Source: Phylloscopus collybita (lineage: Eukaryota; Chordata; Aves; Passeriformes; Phylloscopidae). Taken from it: 64,000 nucleotides of DNA. The DNA is taken from assembly GCA_027886175.1 (NCBI GenBank), contig JAJNNQ010000031.1, positions 1,402,501 through 1,466,500 of the forward strand, written 5' to 3'. Each line of letters begins with the position of its first letter. Positions within the stretch are counted from its first letter, which is position 1. The notes under the pieces were generated by a model. The model saw nothing but the letters and a program-made list of their open reading frames with translations. It did not search any database and was not told where the DNA came from. The translations under genes were made by a program, and so were the position numbers. Shown piece after piece: positions 57,401 through 60,415 of the stretch.

Positions 57401-58913
57401 TTGGTGGCAGATCCCAGTTTTGCTGCTGGCTGCCAAATCCAAAGCCCACCTTTGGCACATTTCATTTTCCCCCCTAAAATGCTGTTCTTGTTTATCCATC
57501 ATATCCTGTTAACTGCTGCACAGCTCAGCAAAAGCTGACTCAGGATGCTGAGATAAAGACTGTTTTCCTTTTTTTCTATAAATTACATGGGAAAAAGAGG
57601 TATCCCTGCACCTTTATTAGAGAAATACAGAAAAAAGAGAAAGAAATTATTTGCATTGTTGGAAGGCTGAGGTATTTTATCTTTGCAAAGAAGTGGTAAG
57701 ATCTGTGAGGGTCTATTATTTTCATCTGACCAGAAAGTCCAGTGTAGAATTCAATCCGTTTTTAGGAGAAGGAAAACTGTGACATCCTGAATTTTCCAAC
57801 ATCTGTTTTAGAGGCAGCCTGTAAAAATCTGCCTCAGCAGCTGGCACTGCCTGATCCGAGGCTGCTCCTGGCCTCTGGAGGTGAGCAGGAGTTCAGTCCC
57901 TGGAGGTGACAGCTCCACAGAGTGACGTGGGCAGCCAAGCACTCCCTGGATTGAGATCATTTGTTCAGGACACACAGGGCCAAGGCTGAGGTCAGGCTGA
58001 GCCTGTGCAGGGCAAAACCAGCAGCATTCAGCAGCCAGGGAGAACCCAGGATGGAAATATCAGAGAAGGGACTCATCCCTGTTCTGGGATGGGTCTGTAG
58101 GGAAAGGGATGCCCCTCAGTGAGGTGGGAATTTTTGCACAGCCAGGCTGGGATCAAACAGCTTCTGCCTGAGCTGCTGCCAGCACAGCCTCCAGCACAGA
58201 GCTCACTGGGACACTCAGAGAAACATCTGTGACACCAATCAGGGAATGGCAGAATGCCAGCATGGACTGGGGTGGCTGCAGTCACCCCTGTGTGTCAGTT
58301 TAGCATGGACAGTAAAATAATTGGTGGCAAGTTTTGAGATTGATCGTTAGATTGGTTAGCTAAATATAGGCACATACTTTTGAGTTATATAAGCTTAAAA
58401 ATTAGGAGAATGTTGGGAAGCTTTTTTCCCAAAAAAGAAGTGTTTTAAAAGTCTCATTTTGATTCTTATTTCTTTTCTTTTGGCGTGTGTTAATAAATCT
58501 ATCTTTATACCCTTGAAGTTTAGGCCTGCTTTGCTTTTATCCTGGCAGCAAAGTTCTAGCAGACACTCAAACCACTACACCAAATTGAACAAACAGAAGT
58601 TTGGTAAACATGAAACCATTTACATAAATGAGTGTTTCTACCTTGTTATAAACATAAAACCATCACAGCCTGCAAGGCTTCAAGGAGCAGTTACCAATGA
58701 GGGGGCAAAAGGAAGGAGTGCCTGGAACTCCTGGGGAGAGGTGCCCTGGCAAGGTCCTGCTCAGCCCAGGGACTGTGGATGGAGCAGCTGGAAAGAGGCA
58801 TCTCCCAGAGGCTCTGCAGAGCTCCTCACCTGGTCACAGATGAGCTCCCACTTCTTCTCGTTGTCGTACTGCCGCAGGAGCCGCGCTTTGTCGGGAGGCA
58901 GGTTCATGGCATT
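9361..58913 (-). CDS. FMNL2: FMNL2, formin-like protein 2 (coding exon 2 to alternative last exons)
   Basis: FMNL2 is a diaphanous-related formin that nucleates and elongates unbranched actin filaments at the plasma membrane under Cdc42/Rho control. All coding exons after the first are present on the minus strand, with consensus splice sites and consistent phases. In order they encode the GTPase-binding/FH3 armadillo region (exons 2-11, 58913 to 27802), a coiled coil (exons 12-14, [18 protein letters not shown] onward), a proline-rich FH1 (exons 14-15), the FH2 actin-binding domain starting [18 protein letters not shown] (exons 16-24), a charged helix and the DAD motif GAIEDIIT (exon 25), then one of three terminal exons. 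Assignment to FMNL2 rather than FMNL3 rests on the recalled protein sequence and the adjacent PRPF40A. Exon 1 (start codon, N-myristoylation site) is outside the window, so intron 1 exceeds 5 kb. Confidence 0.95.
10330..10600. repeat. ~75-bp tandem repeat, about three copies
   Basis: CACCTGGGGACAARAYTATTTTG followed by AAGTGGCCAAA and TGGTCACCAACCAA recurs near 10335, 10410 and 10490. It lies between two alternative FMNL2 terminal exons. Confidence 0.8.
10654..10817 (-). CDS. FMNL2: FMNL2 alternative last exon, 'ALKKNN' type with extended tail
   Basis: With the preceding G this exon encodes [18 protein letters not shown] then [13 protein letters not shown], matching a known alternative FMNL2 C-terminus. 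Where the recalled human isoform ends after TQS, this sequence has TGG and continues 23 residues (from WQASLF) to a TGA at 10654. The acceptor is TTTAG after an A/T-rich tract dominated by T on the sense strand. No AATAAA was noticed downstream before the next exon. Confidence 0.8.
11407..11412 (-). terminator. FMNL2: Polyadenylation signal for the proximal FMNL2 terminal exon
   Basis: TTTATT on + (AATAAA on -) lies ~530 bases after the stop of the 11942-12033 exon, a plausible end for that isoform. Confidence 0.5.
11942..12033 (-). CDS. FMNL2: FMNL2 alternative last exon, 'YHY'-like type
   Basis: Acceptor CATGCAG. With the preceding G it encodes [19 protein letters not shown] then [11 protein letters not shown] and TAA at 11942-11944. 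It is the third mutually exclusive C-terminus and the first reached in transcription. It matches the YHY isoform class of FMNL2, here ending FHY. Confidence 0.92.
12195..12335 (-). mobile_element. CR1 LINE 3' end, minus orientation
   Basis: GTTTGGGTTGGGAGGGACC, CAGTGCCACCCACTGCCATG and CCTCCCACTGTCCCAGG are the reverse complement of the CR1 3' end. Confidence 0.88.
12661..13048. repeat. ~390-bp intra-gene duplication, copy 1
   Basis: From GTTATCTCAGGGCCAT to GGCTGTGTCC, this is nearly identical to 17591-17991. The copies sit in different FMNL2 introns with seven exons between them. The family is not recognised; it has no coding frame matching a known protein. Confidence 0.92.
13350..13668. 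repeat. ~50-60-bp tandem repeat beside FMNL2 exon 25
   Basis: GTCCCCAGCAGGCTGGGGCAGATCCCCC-type units, about six, running to within 10 bases of the exon 25 donor at 13672-13673. Confidence 0.88.
13674..13797 (-). CDS. FMNL2: FMNL2 exon 25 (DAD core)
   Basis: Acceptor TTCCCAG, donor GTACAG, 124 nt. It encodes [20 protein letters not shown] then [11 protein letters not shown] and leaves a single G. All three terminal exons begin with two bases that complete this codon (D, A or V). Confidence 0.96.
14209..14307 (-). CDS. FMNL2: FMNL2 exon 24 (charged helix after FH2)
   Basis: Acceptor AACAG, donor GTATGG, 33 codons. It encodes [19 protein letters not shown] and ends LMEQQDQK, a Glu/Gln-rich helix. 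Confidence 0.95.
14395..14833. repeat. Pure purine/pyrimidine tract (GGA/GAA)n in FMNL2 intron 23
   Basis: About 440 bases almost entirely G and A on +, including ~20 GGAGAA hexamers at 14660-14745. On the FMNL2 strand it is an uninterrupted C/T tract that fills most of a 536-base intron. It yields spurious poly-Arg/Glu open frames. Confidence 0.95.
14844..14945 (-). CDS. FMNL2: FMNL2 exon 23 (FH2 C-terminal helices)
   Basis: Acceptor CTGTTGCAG, donor GTAAAC, 34 codons. It starts [20 protein letters not shown] and ends RFVKAYK. Confidence 0.96.
15077..15240 (-). CDS. FMNL2: FMNL2 exon 22 (FH2)
   Basis: Acceptor CTCCCCAG, donor GTGCTT, 164 nt. It encodes [20 protein letters not shown] and ends [11 protein letters not shown]. 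Confidence 0.95.
15327..15456 (-). CDS. FMNL2: FMNL2 exon 21 (FH2)
   Basis: Acceptor CTCCCAG, donor GTACAG, 130 nt. It encodes [18 protein letters not shown] and ends YVEKAAA plus one base. Confidence 0.96.
15490..15715. repeat. ~18-bp tandem repeat (GGCTCCAAGCAAAGG)n
   Basis: About 12 units of GGNGCTCCAAGCAAAG, 34 bases upstream of the exon 21 acceptor side. It produces a spurious Leu/Glu open frame on the minus strand. Confidence 0.9.
16110..16420 (+). mobile_element. CR1 LINE 3' region (second subfamily)
   Basis: GGAGTCCCCATCCCTGGAGG, GACACAGGGCCACATCC, GGTGGCCTTGGCAGTGC and GGTTGGACTCCATGATCTTG follow the order of another CR1 subfamily's 3' end. Confidence 0.8.
16447..16527 (-). CDS. 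FMNL2: FMNL2 exon 20 (FH2 core)
   Basis: Acceptor CTGGCAG, donor GTAAGA, 27 codons. It encodes [20 protein letters not shown] then KLQSLDL; the [13 protein letters not shown] stretch is the signature of FH2 domains. Confidence 0.97.
16620..16688 (-). CDS. FMNL2: FMNL2 exon 19 (FH2)
   Basis: Acceptor CCTGCAG, donor GTAGGT, 23 codons: [20 protein letters not shown] then ILE. Confidence 0.96.
16820..17300 (+). mobile_element. CR1 LINE with internal 41-bp amplification (copy A)
   Basis: CR1 3' region. A 41-bp segment starting GAGCTGGGAATGTTCCCC is repeated four times from 16849 (16890, 16931, 16972). It is followed by the normal CR1 order CCTGAAGGGGCTCCAGGAG, GGACACAGGGAATGGCT and GGCTGCCCCTGGAGCC. 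Confidence 0.88.
17591..17991. repeat. ~390-bp intra-gene duplication, copy 2
   Basis: Near-identical to 12661-13048. It differs by a short insertion (a second CTTCCTGGA-like segment near 17735) and scattered substitutions. It sits in FMNL2 intron 18. Confidence 0.92.
17993..18080 (+). mobile_element. CR1 LINE fragment
   Basis: GGGGTGTCTGTGCAGGGCCA then GGTTGGACCCCTGATCCCC, matching the end of a CR1 subfamily also present at 61960-62320. Confidence 0.7.
18084..18724 (+). mobile_element. Putative solo LTR of an endogenous retrovirus
   Basis: It starts TGTCCTGGGTTCC, ends near CCAGCACA, and has an ATTAAA polyadenylation signal at 18670-18675 with a T-rich tract before it. No gag, pol or env remnant and no clear target-site duplication were seen. 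Two TGACTCA motifs sit at 18201 and 18265. It is antisense to FMNL2 and ends about 10 bases from the exon 18 donor. Confidence 0.65.
18734..18968 (-). CDS. FMNL2: FMNL2 exon 18 (FH2 core)
   Basis: Acceptor CCCCGCAG, donor GTGAGT, 235 nt. After completing a Val codon it encodes [19 protein letters not shown] and ends [11 protein letters not shown]. Confidence 0.97.
19040..19445 (+). mobile_element. CR1 LINE with internal 41-bp amplification (copy B)
   Basis: Same family as 16820-17300 but with only two 41-bp units (19073 and 19114). It runs to a complete CR1 3' end (TTTAAGGTCCTTCCCAACCC, GGGATTC). Confidence 0.9.
20180..20435. repeat. ~24-bp minisatellite (CCAACTCCAAACCATTTCCAT)n
   Basis: About ten units of CTCCAAACCATTTCCAT with alternating short spacers (AACTGCC or CCATCACCA), about 50 bases from exon 17. 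Confidence 0.92.
20486..20688 (-). CDS. FMNL2: FMNL2 exon 17 (FH2)
   Basis: Acceptor CTTTCCAG, donor GTGAGT, 203 nt. It encodes [18 protein letters not shown] and ends [12 protein letters not shown] plus two bases of a Val codon. Confidence 0.97.
20775..20895 (-). mobile_element. CR1 LINE 3' end, minus orientation
   Basis: ATCATGGAATGGTTTGGGTT then CCCTGCCATGG and CCAGGTTTTTCCAACCCTGT, the reversed CR1 terminus. Confidence 0.8.
21105..21410 (+). mobile_element. CR1 LINE 3' region
   Basis: GGTTGGACATTGGGAATATT, GGTCAGGCACTGGAAGGGGC, CATTCCTGGAGGGATTTAAC and GTGGGACTTGGGGACACG follow CR1 order, ending close to exon 16. Confidence 0.78.
21438..21562 (-). CDS. FMNL2: FMNL2 exon 16 (start of FH2)
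   Basis: Acceptor CCCCCAG, donor GTACCC, 125 nt. It encodes [20 protein letters not shown] and ends DDERILE. This is the FH2 lasso and linker start, following FH1. Confidence 0.97.
22137..22255. repeat. (CCCTAT/CCTATT)n hexamer repeat
   Basis: About 18 units of CCCTAT with CCTATT variants. It is not the telomere hexamer CCCTAA. Confidence 0.92.
22256..22881. other. Intronic stretch without recognised features
   Basis: Ordinary intron between the predicted microexon and exon 16. A short CTC trinucleotide run lies at 22738-22756. I see no exon or mobile element. Confidence 0.6.
22902..22922 (-). CDS. FMNL2: Predicted 21-nt FMNL2 microexon between FH1 and FH2
   Basis: On the minus strand a T/C-rich tract ending TTCCTGCTAAG precedes 21 bases, followed by donor GTAGGT. 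Exons 15 and 16 join in phase 1. With those partial codons the 21 bases read D-G-P-I-K-L-F and convert the junction from LA-AVK to LA-DGPIKLF-SVK, keeping frame. Length, phase and both splice sites agree, and a DGPIKLF insertion at this formin position is something I recall from related sequences. It would lengthen the FH1-FH2 linker by seven residues. Transcript evidence is absent here. Confidence 0.72.
23680..23780 (-). mobile_element. CR1 LINE fragment, minus orientation
   Basis: CCCAGGCTGCTCCAAGC, then CATCTCCAGGGATGATG and GGCCACAGCTTCTCTGGGCA. Confidence 0.75.
23896..24087 (-). CDS. FMNL2: FMNL2 exon 15 (FH1 polyproline)
   Basis: Acceptor TCCCGCAG, donor GTAAAG, 192 nt. It encodes [10 protein letters not shown], an unbroken run of about 14 prolines, [15 protein letters not shown] and [11 protein letters not shown]1 proline tracts bind profilin-actin and feed the FH2. 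The run is coded by near-pure CCT repeats, so its length may vary. Confidence 0.95.
24315..24775. repeat. 24-bp minisatellite of kappaB-like units, FMNL2 intron 14
   Basis: About 19 units of GGAAAGGGTGGAAACTTCCC plus CRTG. Several units read GGGAATTTCC or GGGAACTTCC, matching the NF-kappaB half-palindrome consensus. The array ends about 25 bases from the exon 14 donor. Confidence 0.95.
24802..25111 (-). CDS. FMNL2: FMNL2 exon 14 (coiled coil into FH1)
   Basis: Acceptor CATTCCAG, donor GTGAGC, 310 nt. It begins [20 protein letters not shown] (coiled coil), passes [18 protein letters not shown], then becomes Ala/Pro-rich and ends [13 protein letters not shown]. The Ala/Pro part is much more GC-rich than other exons and differs from the human sequence I recall. 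Confidence 0.95.
25501..25602 (-). CDS. FMNL2: FMNL2 exon 13 (coiled coil)
   Basis: Acceptor CTGGACAG, donor GTGAGT, 34 codons: [20 protein letters not shown] then [14 protein letters not shown], with heptad hydrophobics. Confidence 0.96.
25755..25870 (+). mobile_element. CR1 LINE 3' end
   Basis: GGCTTGGAGCAGCCTGGGGC, GGAAGGTGTCCCTGCCCATG and CCTAAACCATCCCCTGA. Confidence 0.82.
26384..26533 (-). CDS. FMNL2: FMNL2 exon 12 (end of FH3 into coiled coil)
   Basis: Acceptor CTCTGCAG, donor GTGAGT, 50 codons starting [20 protein letters not shown] and ending [10 protein letters not shown]. Confidence 0.96.
26990..27122 (+). mobile_element. CR1 LINE 3' end
   Basis: GTCCCAGGCCAGGCTGGACA, GGAGCAGCCTGGGACAGTGG, GTGTCCCTGCCCATGGCAGG, AAGGTCCCTTCCAACCCAAG and TGATTCTGGGAT. 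Confidence 0.9.
27140..27485. repeat. (GGAA)n then (GAAA)n microsatellite
   Basis: An essentially perfect GGAA tetranucleotide array of ~250 bases, switching at ~27402 to GAAA for ~75 bases. It directly follows a CR1 3' end, so it probably grew from the element's tail. The length may be mis-assembled. Confidence 0.97.
27802..27912 (-). CDS. FMNL2: FMNL2 exon 11 (FH3)
   Basis: Acceptor CCTTGCAG, donor GTGAGT, 37 codons: [20 protein letters not shown] then [17 protein letters not shown], the armadillo-repeat part typical of FH3/DID. Confidence 0.97.
28245..28710. repeat. ~40-bp minisatellite, about 11 units
   Basis: Unit GGGTTTAAACAGCCTGGAAA plus AGGAGATTAATCTGGGCCT, repeated from 28250 to about 28710 with GGCTTTAAAC variants. 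It lies in FMNL2 intron 10. Confidence 0.93.
29890..29964 (-). CDS. FMNL2: FMNL2 exon 10 (FH3)
   Basis: Acceptor TTTTCCAG, donor GTGAGT, 25 codons: [20 protein letters not shown] then NIDFM. Confidence 0.96.
31163..31256 (-). CDS. FMNL2: FMNL2 exon 9 (FH3)
   Basis: Acceptor CTCCACAG, donor GTTGGT, 94 nt. After completing Arg it encodes [20 protein letters not shown] then [11 protein letters not shown]. Confidence 0.96.
31257..33100. other. FMNL2 intron 8, mostly unique sequence
   Basis: There are small direct repeats at 31645-31700 (GAGCTGGAAATTCCAA twice), a T run at 32216-32230 and AT-rich patches. No exon with splice signals and no clear mobile element was seen until the CR1 at 33105. 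Confidence 0.5.
33105..33310 (-). mobile_element. CR1 LINE 3' end, minus orientation
   Basis: CCAGTGCCACCCCTGCCACG, GGGACACCTCCCCCTATCCC, GCACTGCCAGGGATCCAGGG and GGAATTCCTTCCCAACATCC in reversed CR1 order. Confidence 0.9.
33533..33609 (-). CDS. FMNL2: FMNL2 exon 8 (FH3)
   Basis: Acceptor CTTTCCAG, donor GTAGGC, 77 nt: [20 protein letters not shown] then NNKNP plus two bases. Confidence 0.97.
34644..34752 (-). CDS. FMNL2: FMNL2 exon 7 (GBD/FH3)
   Basis: Acceptor TTTTGCAG, donor GTGATT, 109 nt: completes Arg, then [20 protein letters not shown] and ends [12 protein letters not shown]. Confidence 0.96.
35015..36250. repeat. ~80-bp satellite-like array, about 16 units, FMNL2 intron 6
   Basis: Each unit has CTCATCCCTGCAAATTCCC, then either AAATTCACTATAAAAGCAG or AAATCCACAAAAAAGGCAAG, then GGGAATACCACACTGGTTT. 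The two subunit types are interspersed. TATAAAAG words belong to the unit and are not evidence of promoters. Confidence 0.95.
36400..37212. other. Intronic stretch, mostly unclassified
   Basis: A T-rich run lies at 36408-36430 and an A/T homopolymer pair (A)n(T)n at 36766-36788. The remainder shows no feature I can name. Confidence 0.5.
37213..37860 (+). mobile_element. CR1 LINE (copy C, four 41-bp units) plus downstream segment; first copy of a 639-bp duplication
   Basis: 41-bp units start at 37222, 37263, 37304 and 37345. CR1 sequence follows to GCAGCCTGGGATGGTGGG, then non-CR1 sequence from ATTAGATCCCAAACCCTTC to GGGTTCCATCCC. The whole 37222-37860 block matches 38851-39489 at equal length. 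Confidence 0.88.
37861..37965 (+). mobile_element. CR1 LINE fragment
   Basis: GAGCAGCTGAGGCTGCCCC, GGCAGTGTCCCAGGGGCTTG and GGAGGTGTCCCTGCCCATGG. Confidence 0.75.
38835..39489 (+). mobile_element. CR1 LINE (copy D, four 41-bp units) plus downstream segment; second copy of a 639-bp duplication
   Basis: 41-bp units start at 38851, 38892, 38933 and 38974. The downstream non-CR1 segment is nearly identical to copy C. A ~25-base stretch at 39110-39135 instead matches copy A (ACTGGGAAAGAGGA). Confidence 0.88.
39490..41349. other. FMNL2 intron 6, homopolymer-rich
   Basis: Poly-A at 39543-39560, a CT/T tract at 40288-40372, and an A/T-rich stretch at 40740-40940 with inverted T/A runs around 40830-40875. 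No gene was recognised. Confidence 0.5.
41350..41457 (-). CDS. FMNL2: Candidate FMNL2 cassette exon in intron 6 (36 codons)
   Basis: On the minus strand a strong pyrimidine tract ending CCACCCTCAG precedes 108 bases followed by the near-ideal donor GTAAGT. Flanking exons 6 and 7 join two bases into an Arg codon. In that phase the 108 bases are open and keep frame, reading [16 protein letters not shown] and onward, rich in Trp, Cys and Ser. It would insert 36 residues between HSTLR and YNTLPS. I do not recognise the peptide, and its composition suggests it may be a decoy. Confidence 0.25.
42052..42328 (+). mobile_element. Putative solo LTR
   Basis: TGTCGTG...CAACA termini with imperfect 5-bp flanks CTGCC/CCGCC, a TATA-like GGTATAAAAATAG near 42229 and AATAAA at 42251, in LTR order (TATA, short spacer, polyadenylation signal, end). 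About 277 bp, no internal retroviral genes. Its + orientation is opposite to FMNL2. Confidence 0.68.
42700..43318. repeat. Composite minisatellite next to FMNL2 exon 6
   Basis: Units CCTGGGAAGTGATTCCTG (19-20 bp) alternate with GCTCAAGGAAACGCATCCCC and GCTCATCCTGCC segments in a higher-order pattern, about 25 GGGAAGTGATTCC copies. Confidence 0.94.
43431..43583 (-). CDS. FMNL2: FMNL2 exon 6 (GBD/FH3)
   Basis: Acceptor CTTGCAG, donor GTACGG, 153 nt: [20 protein letters not shown], then [18 protein letters not shown], ending SGRHSTL plus two bases of Arg. Confidence 0.96.
43665..43770 (-). mobile_element. CR1 LINE 3' end, minus orientation
   Basis: AGCTCTCCAAGACCATCAAA then CTGATCCCCCAGCACTGGGA and CCCAAACCATCCCTG. 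Confidence 0.65.
43880..43995 (-). mobile_element. CR1 LINE 3' end, minus orientation
   Basis: GGTTGGGAAAGCCCTCCAAG, CTTGCCAAGGCCACCAGTGG and CCCCAAGTGCCACATCCACA in reversed CR1 order. Confidence 0.8.
44062..44162 (-). mobile_element. CR1 LINE 3' end, minus orientation
   Basis: ATCACAGAACCACAGAATTT, AGGTTGGAAGAGACCTTCAA and CATCAAGTCCAACCCATGC form a well-preserved reversed CR1 terminus. Confidence 0.88.
44885..45015 (+). mobile_element. CR1 LINE 3' end
   Basis: CAGGCTGGATGGGATTTGGA, GTGGTGGAAGGCTCCCTGTC, CATGGCAGGGATGGGCTTTG and GAGGTCCCTCCCAAG. Confidence 0.85.
45500..45665 (-). mobile_element. CR1 LINE 3' region, minus orientation
   Basis: CCCACAGAATCATGGAATTA, GAGGCTGGAAAAGATCAGAA and CCCTGGGCAGGCTGTTCAG. 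Confidence 0.75.
45715..45798 (-). CDS. FMNL2: FMNL2 exon 5 (GBD/FH3)
   Basis: Acceptor TCTCACAG, donor GTAAGT, 84 nt: [20 protein letters not shown] then SFAQYAV plus two bases. Confidence 0.97.
46990..47280. promoter_or_regulatory. Candidate noncoding regulatory element (homeodomain-type words)
   Basis: Repeat-free, moderately AT-rich sequence in intron 4. It contains CTTTAATTATCAATCAAG (TAATTA plus ATCAATCA, the PBX/HOX core) and CACTTATTGATGTGC. This is inference from motif content only. Confidence 0.25.
47285..47548. repeat. (AATAAA/ATAAT)n A/T low-complexity tract
   Basis: About 260 bases of A with T at intervals; the AATAAA words are part of the repeat. On the FMNL2 strand it is TTTATT-rich, so they are not FMNL2 polyadenylation signals. 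Confidence 0.93.
47576..47652 (-). CDS. FMNL2: FMNL2 exon 4 (GBD/FH3)
   Basis: Acceptor GCATTGCAG, donor GTGAGA, 77 nt: [20 protein letters not shown] then RTNHI plus two bases. Confidence 0.97.
48230..49295. repeat. 35-bp minisatellite, about 30 units, FMNL2 intron 3
   Basis: Unit GGGATGGGCTCTCCTGTCCC then TGTGGAGATCCCGGT, with occasional 33-34-bp variants. The first units are most diverged and the 48550-49250 core is nearly uniform. The period is not a multiple of three and the unit lacks stops in several frames, so it creates open frames of up to 389 codons that are not genes. Confidence 0.97.
49850..50195. repeat. ~18-bp minisatellite (ACCATGGATGGAGCTGATC)n
   Basis: About 19 units of CCATGGATGGAGCTGAYC with CCACGGATGG variants. 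Confidence 0.93.
50589..50669 (-). CDS. FMNL2: FMNL2 exon 3 (GBD)
   Basis: Acceptor CTTTTCCAG, donor GTGAGG, 27 codons: [20 protein letters not shown] then DPAVTRK. Confidence 0.97.
51005..51205 (-). mobile_element. CR1 LINE 3' region, minus orientation
   Basis: CCCTATCCCAGGGTGCTCCA, GTCCAGCCTGGCCTTGGGCA, GGCAGCCACAGCTTCTCTGG and CCTGCCCTCTGGCAGTGGGA. Confidence 0.88.
52030..52115 (-). mobile_element. CR1 LINE 3' terminal fragment, minus orientation
   Basis: GCAATCCCAGAGTGGTTTGG, GGAAGAGCCCTTAAGGATCC and CCCAACCCCTGCCACG. Confidence 0.8.
52116..53565. other. FMNL2 intron 2, repeat-poor stretch
   Basis: 52270-52700 is AT-rich and free of simple repeats (GCTTTTAATTGCCTGC, TAATTATGTATTTATGTAAT) and could hold conserved noncoding sequence. 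No exon was found. Confidence 0.45.
53570..53825 (+). mobile_element. CR1 LINE 3' region
   Basis: GGACAGGACACAGGGAATGG, CACTGCCAGAGGGCAGGGAT, GGGATAGTGGGAGGTGCCCC, then a CCATGATCCCATAATT terminus. Confidence 0.9.
53826..56690. other. FMNL2 intron 2, no recognised gene
   Basis: Mostly unique GC-moderate sequence. The only obvious repeat is a (TTA/TTG/TCA)n trinucleotide patch at 55748-55797. An ordinary-looking open frame near 54658-55320 has no start context, splice signals or recognisable domain. Confidence 0.5.
56695..56850 (-). mobile_element. CR1 LINE 3' region, minus orientation
   Basis: ATCACGGAGTCACAGCCTGG, TTTGGGTCGGGAGGGACCTT, GTGCCACCTCTGCCATGGCA and CCTGGGACACTGCCAGGGAT. Confidence 0.9.
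56990..57240 (+). mobile_element. CR1 LINE 3' region
   Basis: AACTGCCAGAGGGCAGGATT, GGAAGGAATTCTTCCCTGGG, CCCTGGCACAGGGTGCCCAG, GGGATAGTGGGAGGTGTCCC and TTTAAAGTCCCTCCTGACCC. Confidence 0.92.
58293..58565 (+). mobile_element. Putative solo LTR
   Basis: TGTCAGTTTAGC...AGCAGACA termini, TATA-like GAGTTATATAAGC near 58381 and AATAAA near 58492, about 273 bp. Promoter and polyadenylation spacing fit an LTR. No target-site duplication was evident and no viral genes are present. It lies 0.26 kb downstream of FMNL2 exon 2, antisense to the gene. Confidence 0.65.
58830..58913 (-). CDS. FMNL2: FMNL2 exon 2 (GBD)
   Basis: Acceptor CTCCACAG, donor GTGAGG, 28 codons: [20 protein letters not shown] then KWELICDQ. 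This is the most 5' FMNL2 coding exon in the window. Confidence 0.97.
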
Positions 58914-59154
58914 CTGTGGAGAGACAGGAGCACTGTGAGGGATCAACCACGGCCCAGTCCAGCGGCAGCAACCCCAGGCAGCGTGGCTGCTGTTGTTGAG
59001 TTGTTTCCTGTGAATTCCTGATGCTCAGGAACTTTCCCTCCCCACGCTGGTTCAGGCCCCAAAAGCGCTGGAGAATCACGAGGAGAATCACCCAAGGGCA
59101 GGGCAGGGCAGGGACACACCAGGTGAGCACATGAGCACAGCCCTGAGCTCCAGT

Positions 59155-59365
59155 TTCTGGGTTTTTAGGAAAATGTTCTTCCCTGGGAGGTTAGGGAGGG
59201 GCTGGCACGGGGTGCCCAAAGCAGCTGTGGCTGCCCCTGGATCCCTGGGAGTGTCCCAGGCCAGGCTGGATGGGGCTTGGAGCAGCCTGGAATGGTGGAA
59301 GGTGTCCATGTCCATGGGATGAGCTTAAAGTCCCTTCCAATCCAAACTATTTTTGGATTCTGTGA
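59155..59365 (+). mobile_element. CR1 LINE 3' region
   Basis: AAATGTTCTTCCCTGGGAGG, GGCTGTGGCTGCCCCTGGAT-type order, GGAATGGTGGAAGGTGTCCA and AAAGTCCCTTCCAATCCAAA. Confidence 0.9.
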
Positions 59366-59844
59366 CCATCCAGCTCCATCCAGCACAGGATTCCCTGAGC
59401 TGCCACAGCACAGGAGCCACTCTGTGCCTCAGCCAGGTCCCGGTCCCTTCCCCTGAGCACATTCCTAAGGGAAACACCTCCCACTGCAGGCTGGGGCTGC
59501 AGGACACTCCTCTCCCAGCAGGATCATGAAATGCCACTTCATTTTACCCCAACAGCTCTCCCGGTTGGAAAAGTCCCCACATGCCACCTTATCTGGGTGA
59601 CACAGGTCCTGGAGTCAGGACTGCTGCTGCCCAAGCCCCAGAGATAAGGATCCCAGACTGAGTGACAGCAGTCAGGAGGAAGGGGAGAGGCAGCAATTAT
59701 TTGATCCCTATCTGTTCCTGGCTCCTTTGATGTGAGCTCTCCTTCCAGGACAGCTCGCTGGGAAGGGCAGCTTTCCCAAGAGCCCTGTCCTGGAGTGTGC
59801 AGTGTAACTGCTGTGCTGCTGCTCCTGGAGGACCCAGGGACACT

Positions 59845-60415
59845 GGACGGATCCCAGGAACACCCAGATGGAACCCAGGAACACTGGATGGAACCCAGGA
59901 ACACTGAATGGAACCCAGAAACACTGGATGGATCCCAGGAACACCCAGATGGAACCCAGGAACACTGGATGGAACCCAGGAACACTGAATGGAACCCAGG
60001 AACACTGAATGGATCCCAGGAACACTGAATGGATCCCAGGAACACCCAAAGAGAACCCAGGAACACTGAATGGAACCCAGGAACACCCAAAGAGAACCCA
60101 GAAACACTGAATGGAACCCAGGAACACCCAGATGGATCCCAGGAACACTGGATGGAACCCAGGAACACTGAATGGAACCCAGGAACACCCAGATGGAAGC
60201 CAAGAACACTGAATGGAACCCAGGAACACCCAGATGGATCCCAGGAACACTGGATGGAACCCAGGAACACTGAATGGATCCCAGGAACACCCAGATAGAA
60301 CCCAAGAACACCCAGAGAGAACCCAGGAACACTGAATGGATCCCAGGAACACCCAGATAGAACCCAAGAACACTGAATGGAACCCAAGAACACCCAGATG
60401 GAACCCAGGAACACC
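59845..60415. repeat. Minisatellite of ~19- and ~20-bp units (CCCAGGAACACTGAATGGA)n, FMNL2 intron 1
   Basis: About 29 units mixing GGAACCCAGGAACACTGAAT and GGAACCCAGGAACACCCAGA types in irregular order. Confidence 0.95.

Noticed and set aside
9361..58913. Gene identity as FMNL3 or FMNL1
   Set aside because: The C-terminal ALKKNN and GAExxM isoforms, exon sequences such as [21 protein letters not shown] in parts, and the PRPF40A neighbour fit FMNL2; PRPF40B would be expected beside FMNL3.
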